NCBI RefSeq assembly: GCF_003990975.1 | Contig: NZ_RZJR01000002.1 | Location: 34,741 to 98,740 of the forward strand | Direction: 5' to 3' | Length of the DNA stretch: 64,000 bases | DNA from: Cohnella sp. AR92 | GTDB taxonomy: Bacteria > Bacillota > Bacilli > Paenibacillales > Paenibacillaceae | In this document: positions 60,021 to 64,000 of the stretch, one piece after another | How positions within the stretch are numbered: the stretch's first letter is position 1 | Layout: the number at the start of each line of letters is the position of its first letter | Notes under the pieces: generated by a model | Told to the model about the DNA's origin: nothing | Databases searched by the model: none | The model's input: only the letters and a program-made list of their open reading frames with translations | Translations under genes and position numbers: made by a program

Positions 60021-60194
60021 CTAATTCCCATTCTGCTCCCGCTCCTCTTCCCAATCCCGCTTCTGCCAGGTGATTCGCTTGTCGTATCCGATCGTATCCT
60101 TCGTTACCAGGGTCCTGACCACCGCGAGCACGATGCCGATCAGAACGAACAACCCGATGAGCCATATCAATAGATACACCGGTTCGTTTTTCAT
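60021..60194 (-). CDS. 57-aa membrane protein
   Basis: Read on the minus strand from ATG 60194, eight bases behind GGAGG, to TAG at 60021. A hydrophobic helix (about 7-27: YLLIWLIGLFVLIGIVLAVV) is followed by a charged, Trp-containing tail (TLVTKDTIGYDKRITWQKRD, then EEEREQ). Type I or II single-pass topology with the tail probably in the cytosol. Not recognised. It lies 80 bases upstream of the small lipoprotein start on the same strand. Confidence 0.6.
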   Translation of the reverse strand: MKNEPVYLLIWLIGLFVLIGIVLAVVRTLVTKDTIGYDKRITWQKRDWEEEREQNGN

Positions 60195-60323
60195 AACCGC
60201 TGCCTCCCGTACAGATGTCGTTGTTCATATGTACGCAGGCCATGTCTCTTTCATCCCTTCCAATGCGGAGTTCGGGCGAAAAATTTGGCGTCTATTGTGC
60301 AAAAAAAGAACGGCGTTATCTAG

Positions 60324-60352
60324 TTGACTTCAAGCCTCAGGCTTGGTATTAT
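60324..60352 (+). promoter_or_regulatory. promoter of tRNA-Val copy 1
   Basis: -35 TTGACT (60324-60329), 17-bp spacer, -10 TATTAT (60347-60352), 22 bases before the tRNA. Confidence 0.75.
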
Positions 60353-60374
60353 TCTACTTGTCCGCTTGAGACGT

Positions 60375-60450
60375 GATCTGGTAGCTCAGCTGGGAGAGCA
60401 CTACCTTGACAGGGTAGGGGTCACAGGTTCGATCCCTGTCCAGATCACCA
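60375..60450 (+). tRNA. tRNA-Val (anticodon GAC), copy 1
   Basis: A 76-nt cloverleaf: acceptor GATCTGG / CCAGATC, D-arm GCTC...GAGC, anticodon arm CTACC-TTGACAG-GGTAG (anticodon GAC, reads GUC and GUU), T-arm ACAGG-TTCGATC-CCTGT, encoded ACCA end. Own promoter and own terminator. Confidence 0.97.
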
Positions 60451-60465
60451 TCCATCAAACGCAAC

Positions 60466-60499
60466 GAGCCCTTGATCCTTCAAGGGCTCTTCTTTTTTT
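60466..60499 (+). terminator. terminator after tRNA-Val copy 1
   Basis: GAGCCCTTGA / TCAAGGGCTC hairpin followed by TTCTTTTTTT. Confidence 0.9.
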
Positions 60500-60562
60500 G
60501 CCTGCTCAACGTTTAGTTCGCGCTCCCTTGACCCACAATGGTTGTTGAAGGAGTGGATCAAC

Positions 60563-61255
60563 ATGAAACCAAGCAAATTCAACCTCATGAAGCGTCGCTT
60601 GCTGGCTGCCGCTCTCGTGATGGCGCTGCCCCTGTCCTCCGTCTCCGTCGCTGCAGCGGCCGACGATGCGGCCGTTCCGCCCGCCTCGCTCCACGAGCGC
60701 CATGCTCCGCATGATCTGGAGACGCTTGGCGCCCTTGGCCAGGACGGCAGCAACTCGCTTCTGAAGCTGCTCAAGCTGGATGAAGCGACCTTGCGTTCGC
60801 GCCTGAACGCCGGCGAATCGCTTGCCGATATCGCGAAATCGCAAGGCGTGGAGAAGCAGAAAGTCATCGACCTGCTGGTCAAGATGCAGAAAGAACGCGT
60901 CGCCGAAGCCGTCAAATCGGGACGCATTACCGCCGACCAGGCTAAGCAAATCAACGAGCGAATCGTTGAACACACGACCCGCATCGTCGAAAGCAACGGC
61001 GGAGCTTGGCATGGCCGAGGCCATCAGCATCACTCCAAGCGCCTGGACGAAACGGCCCAAGTGCTCGGCATGAGCTCGGATTCGCTGCTTCAAGAGCTGA
61101 AGAACGGCAAGACGATCGCGCAGATCGCCAAGGAAAAGGGAATCTCCGAGGATGCTCTGGTCACCAAGCTGCTCGACAAGGAACGCGCGCGCATCAAAGA
61201 GCGCATCCATCGGGTCTGGGGCAAGGCCAACCAAACCAAAAGCGAACAAAAATAA
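60563..61255 (+). CDS. secreted protein with repeated short helical domains
   Basis: A 230-aa exported protein: signal peptide (about 1-33, ending VAAAA), a spacer, and two copies of a helical repeat, LLKLDEATLRSRLNAGESLADIAKSQGV (first half from about 67) and VLGMSSDSLLQELKNGKTIAQIAKEKGIS (from about 168), each followed by a charged helix (VIDLLVKMQKERVAEAV, LVTKLLDKERARIKERI). These repeats resemble modules seen in other exoproteins where a short acidic loop and an IAxxKGV turn recur. ATG 60563 with AAGGAG. It lies between two identical tRNA-Val genes. The function is unknown. Confidence 0.78.
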   Translation: MKPSKFNLMKRRLLAAALVMALPLSSVSVAAAADDAAVPPASLHERHAPHDLETLGALGQDGSNSLLKLLKLDEATLRSRLNAGESLADIAKSQGVEKQKVIDLLVKMQKERVAEAVKSGRITADQAKQINERIVEHTTRIVESNGGAWHGRGHQHHSKRLDETAQVLGMSSDSLLQELKNGKTIAQIAKEKGISEDALVTKLLDKERARIKERIHRVWGKANQTKSEQK

Positions 61256-61283
61256 AAAGAGCAATAAATTTGCGAAAACCCTC

Positions 61284-61312
61284 TTTACTTCTCCGCGAAC
61301 AGCCGCTATAAT
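61284..61312 (+). promoter_or_regulatory. promoter of tRNA-Val copy 2
   Basis: -35 TTTACT (61284-61289), 17-bp spacer, -10 TATAAT (61307-61312). The sequence differs from the promoter of copy 1. Confidence 0.75.
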
Positions 61313-61334
61313 AGGTCAAGTCGTCACATTACTT

Positions 61335-61410
61335 GATCTGGTAGCTCAGCTGGGAGAGCACTACCTTGACAGGGTAGGGGTCACAGGTTCGATCCCTGTC
61401 CAGATCACCA
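61335..61410 (+). tRNA. tRNA-Val (anticodon GAC), copy 2
   Basis: Identical over all 76 nt to copy 1, exactly 960 bases away; the identity extends one base upstream and five downstream of the gene. Own promoter and terminator. Confidence 0.97.
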
Positions 61411-61424
61411 TCCATAACATCGAT

Positions 61425-61452
61425 AAGCCCTTGGGATCCAAGGGCTTTTTTT
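61425..61452 (+). terminator. terminator after tRNA-Val copy 2
   Basis: AAGCCCTTGG-GAT-CCAAGGGCTT hairpin followed by TTTTT. Confidence 0.9.
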
Positions 61453-61593
61453 ATTGCATATGCGTCGTTATGCCGGAGTTCAGGATCGGAACCGAAATCC
61501 TTGAGCGCAGTCGTGCAACCTTTTCCGCCCTATCGCGTCTGAGAGGGTAATCGGTTGGATAAATAAAGGATAGAACCTGAAGGAGGAAGTAGA

Positions 61594-62592
61594 ATGGCCA
61601 TGAAACCTAGGAAGACGGCGAGCGCGATCGCGGCCGTCGCCCTCTCCTGCGTCCTGCTCAGCGGCTCCGCGTTCGCGTTTAGCGATATCGAGGGAGATCC
61701 GGGCTCCAAGCAGATCTTGGACCTCCGCGACCGCGGAATCGTGCAGGGAGTCGGCAACAACGCCTTCAAGCCGCAAGCTCCGGTAAACGGAGCGACGGCC
61801 TTGACGCTTATCGTCAAAGGATTGGGGCTTAATATCGACAACAAACGGTTCTTCAAAGAGCCGAAGGCCAGCGACTACTTCAGCATCGTGAAGGACAACG
61901 CGCCGTATGCCATGACGTTCATCATCGCCAAGGAGAACGGACTCGATATTCCCAAGGATATCGATCCGGCGAAGAAGATCACCCGGGAGCAATTCGCGCA
62001 CTGGCTGTTCCAAGCGATCTCTACCAAGGGAGATTACGCCTACACCGAGCAATACATGCTCCGCGGGGATGAGGACAAGGTGACTCCGGCCTTCTCCGGC
62101 AGCATCCAGAAGCTGCTGATCGCCGGCATCGCCCAGTTGGATAAGAAGCAGAACTTCCGCCCGCAGGACACGATCACCCGCAGCGAAGCGGCGATTCTTC
62201 TCGACAACGCGATCCAATTCGTGGAGAAAACGCCGACGGTCGAAACGGAGACGCCTCCCGCTTCCGTGTTGAGCGATGTGAAACTGACTTCCGGCGCGTA
62301 TTCCAGCGACATCACGAAAGTGACGCTGACCGCCACGGCCCCTCATCCCGGCTACGGCTTCGAGGTAGCCAGCATCGAGTTCCAGGGAGGCAACGCGATC
62401 GTGAATTACCGCGCGCTTCCTCCCGATCCCGATAAGATGTACGCCCAGGTGCTGACCGAAGTAACGGCCGTCGCGTACATTCCGGCAAGCTATAAGCCCG
62501 TGCTCGGAACGGATGAATGGAATTCGTCGGTCTCCTCCCCTCCATCGGAAGGCGGAGCGAGCGGCTCGACCGGCTTCCCGATCTACGAATAA
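61594..62592 (+). CDS. SLH-domain surface protein with PrcB-like C-terminal domain
   Basis: A 332-aa exported protein: signal peptide (about 1-28), three S-layer homology-like repeats (about 29-85, 86-150, 151-215; FSDIEGDPGSKQILDLRDRGIVQG, ITREQFAHWLFQAI, ITRSEAAILLDNAI), then a linker and a PrcB_C-like domain (about 235-300; GYGFEVASIEFQGGNAIVNYRA, then a V..IP pattern). SLH domains bind pyruvylated wall polymer. The PrcB domain is named after a Treponema protease complex subunit. A short Ser/Gly-rich tail closes the protein. AAGGAGG six bases before the ATG. Confidence 0.85.
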   Translation: MAMKPRKTASAIAAVALSCVLLSGSAFAFSDIEGDPGSKQILDLRDRGIVQGVGNNAFKPQAPVNGATALTLIVKGLGLNIDNKRFFKEPKASDYFSIVKDNAPYAMTFIIAKENGLDIPKDIDPAKKITREQFAHWLFQAISTKGDYAYTEQYMLRGDEDKVTPAFSGSIQKLLIAGIAQLDKKQNFRPQDTITRSEAAILLDNAIQFVEKTPTVETETPPASVLSDVKLTSGAYSSDITKVTLTATAPHPGYGFEVASIEFQGGNAIVNYRALPPDPDKMYAQVLTEVTAVAYIPASYKPVLGTDEWNSSVSSPPSEGGASGSTGFPIYE

Positions 62593-62612
62593 CCATCGAA
62601 TATTCGCCAACG

Positions 62613-62664
62613 AGAAAGGCAGTCCCCAGAGCTAGGTAACCCGGCTCTTAGGACTGCCTTTTCT
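62613..62664. terminator. bidirectional terminator between the SLH gene and ung
   Basis: AAAGGCAGTCC / GGACTGCCTTT outer stem with an inner GAGC...GCTC stem; TTTTCTC on the plus strand. Confidence 0.8.
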
Positions 62665-62673
62665 CATTATTCA

Positions 62674-63354
62674 TCAGGAGAGCGCCGGAACGCTCCAATC
62701 GATCTCCTGCTGCCCGTTCTCGCGCAGGAACGCGTTCGCCTTCGAGAACGGCTTGCTTCCGAAGAAGCCGTTGTGCGCCGACAGCGGACTCGGATGCGCC
62801 GAAGCGAGCACCAGATGGCGGGAGCGGTCGATAAACGCCGCCTTCTCTTGCGCATTCCGCCCCCAAAGGATAAATACCAGCGGGCGTTCTCTCTCGTTGA
62901 GCGCGGCGATCACCGCGGTCGTGAACGTCTCCCAGCCAAGCTTCTTGTGGGAGTTGGGGAGTCCGTCCCGGACCGTCAGCACCGCGTTCAGCAGCAGCAC
63001 GCCTTGCTTCGCCCAGTGCTCCAGGAAGCCGTGGTTCGGAATCGGGTGGCCCAGGTCGCTCAGAATCTCCTTATAGATGTTCTGAAGCGACGGCGGGGTG
63101 CGGACCCCCGGAAGCACCGAGAAGCTGAGCCCGTGGGCTTGTCCGGGTCCGTGGTACGGATCCTGCCCCAGGATGACGACCTTCGTCTCCTCGTAGGAGG
63201 TCAGGTGCAGCGCCTGGTAAATGTGGTTCATGTTCGGGTGAATCGTCTGTTCGCGGTATTCTTGGGCCAACTGGCTGCGAAGCTGCTTGTAGTAAGGCTT
63301 CTCCAGCTCCGGCTGCAGCAGCGGCTCCCAATCGTTACGGAAAATTGCAGTCAT
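62674..63354 (-). CDS. ung: uracil-DNA glycosylase, family 1
   Basis: A 226-aa base-excision repair enzyme that removes uracil from DNA. Motif [19 protein letters not shown] (catalytic Asp about 64), the Pro-rich [24 protein letters not shown] (about 119-129) and motif [14 protein letters not shown] (about 188-200) are all complete. Start at ATG 63354 (GGAGG upstream); a longer open frame has no better start. It is transcribed toward the SLH gene and is divergent from dat. Confidence 0.97.
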   Translation of the reverse strand: MTAIFRNDWEPLLQPELEKPYYKQLRSQLAQEYREQTIHPNMNHIYQALHLTSYEETKVVILGQDPYHGPGQAHGLSFSVLPGVRTPPSLQNIYKEILSDLGHPIPNHGFLEHWAKQGVLLLNAVLTVRDGLPNSHKKLGWETFTTAVIAALNERERPLVFILWGRNAQEKAAFIDRSRHLVLASAHPSPLSAHNGFFGSKPFSKANAFLRENGQQEIDWSVPALS

Positions 63355-63460
63355 AAGGCGAGGTTCCTCCAGCGATAAAAAAGGTTTACAATAGCAATAG
63401 TTATCTTCATTATAACAATCAATAGGCAATCGATCATAGGGAGAAAAGAGGGAACCTCGA

Positions 63461-64000
63461 ATGGGCAGCATTTATCTGTACAACAACCGTTTCTTGTCGG
63501 CGGAGGAAGTGGCGATCTCGCCGGAAGACAGGGGCTATTATTACGGCGACGGCATCTACGAGGTATTCCGCGTCTACAACGGCCGACTCTTCGAACCCGG
63601 TCTTCACTTCGACCGGCTTGAACGCACGGCGGCCGGCCTGCGTCTGAATCTTCCGATGGACCGCTCCGCTCTCCTGGAGAAGCTGGAGGAGCTTGTCCTC
63701 CGCAATCGCCTGAACGAAGGAACCCTCTATATTCAGTTCACTCGCGGAGCCGCTCCTCGTTCCCTTCCGTTCCCCAAGGAAGCCGAGCCTTCGCTCATGG
63801 CCTATACGACCGAGGTCGCGCGCCCCGTCGCCGCCATGGAAGCCGGCATCCGCGCCAAGACGGTCGAGGACATCCGGTGGCTGCACTGCGACTACAAGAC
63901 GCTTAATCTGCTCCCTAACGTCCTCGCCAAGCAAGAGGCGGTCGAGGCGGGAACGGACGACGCCATCCTGCATCGCGGCGGCACCGTCACCGAATGCAGC
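63461..64000 (+). CDS. dat: D-amino-acid aminotransferase, 5' part, cut by window edge
   Basis: ATG 63461 (GAGGG upstream) opens 180 codons to the window edge. The fold-type IV PLP enzyme pattern is clear: [23 protein letters not shown] (core [12 protein letters not shown], about 24-35), [12 protein letters not shown] (about 49-60), [11 protein letters not shown] (about 90-100) and the PLP Lys in [16 protein letters not shown] (about 146). DYK(T/S)LNLL rather than the BCAT motif favours D-alanine aminotransferase, which supplies D-Glu and D-Ala for the cell wall. The C-terminal third is outside the window. Confidence 0.87.
   Translation, partial: MGSIYLYNNRFLSAEEVAISPEDRGYYYGDGIYEVFRVYNGRLFEPGLHFDRLERTAAGLRLNLPMDRSALLEKLEELVLRNRLNEGTLYIQFTRGAAPRSLPFPKEAEPSLMAYTTEVARPVAAMEAGIRAKTVEDIRWLHCDYKTLNLLPNVLAKQEAVEAGTDDAILHRGGTVTECS

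Noticed and set aside
1..64000. CRISPR array, prophage or restriction/defence island
   Set aside because: No regularly spaced repeats, phage structural genes, integrase or methylase/nuclease clusters were seen.

Overview
The window looks like chromosomal core sequence of a GC-rich Gram-positive endospore-former of the Paenibacillaceae (Cohnella/Paenibacillus type). This is inferred from many Bacillales signature genes (ylbF/ylbG, yugN, ylaN, yktB, yrzB-type DUF1292, DUF1885, yuaF-floT, acsA/acuA/acuC/ccpA), an SLH-domain surface protein, strong AGGAGG-type ribosome binding sites, frequent TTG and GTG starts, and GC-rich codon use that produces many long antisense shadow frames. No prophage, plasmid origin or CRISPR array is visible.

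Layout. 1-480: 5' part of an IS110-family recombinase gene running off the left edge, with a structured upstream region that is a good bridge-RNA candidate. 543-6480: an orphan conserved protein, an OmpR-type response regulator with a very large hybrid kinase, and ylbF-ylbG. 6588-10096: a translationally coupled XPB-type helicase and Helicase_C_3-like protein. 10254-18948: CBS protein, M20 amidohydrolase, yugN-ftsW, Asp23 protein, Ca2+/H+ exchanger, ylaN, DedA protein, an HPr-like protein without the catalytic histidine, M29 aminopeptidase and a lipoprotein. 19077-27577: GAF-GGDEF protein, rpsD with its leader, yuaF-floT, and a class A penicillin-binding protein. 27689-33430: acetate/acetyl-CoA metabolism and carbon control (acsA divergent from acuA-acuC, mtnN, ccpA), with a cre site between acsA and acuA. 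33772-44515: zinc-ribbon protein, PfpI protein, ptsG-type EIICBA with ptsI (no ptsH), methyltransferase, CoA-binding protein, a divergent aroA, paired fluC/crcB genes, rhodanese and gndA. 44757-56602: SGNH hydrolase, a degenerate IS1595-type transposase under a LexA-box-like promoter, yktB, an RND pump, a GT39-type membrane glycosyltransferase, an MFS exporter and speA. 56733-64000: small conserved proteins, an MBL-fold hydrolase, three very small membrane or lipoproteins, two identical tRNA-Val(GAC) genes flanking a secreted repeat protein, an SLH/PrcB-like surface protein, ung and the 5' part of a D-amino-acid aminotransferase gene.

Functionally the window links carbon catabolite control (EI, EIICBA, CcpA, cre sites, acsA/acu), cell envelope work (FtsW, PBP1, flotillin, SLH protein, DedA, GT39) and DNA repair (XPB module, Ung, possible SOS-regulated transposase relative). 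The most unusual items are the IS110 leader as a possible bridge RNA, the catalytically degenerate IS1595-like protein with a LexA-type box in its promoter, the His-less HPr-like protein, the XPB pair, and the asymmetric FluC pair. All names rest on reading motifs and remembered family features; no database search was run.
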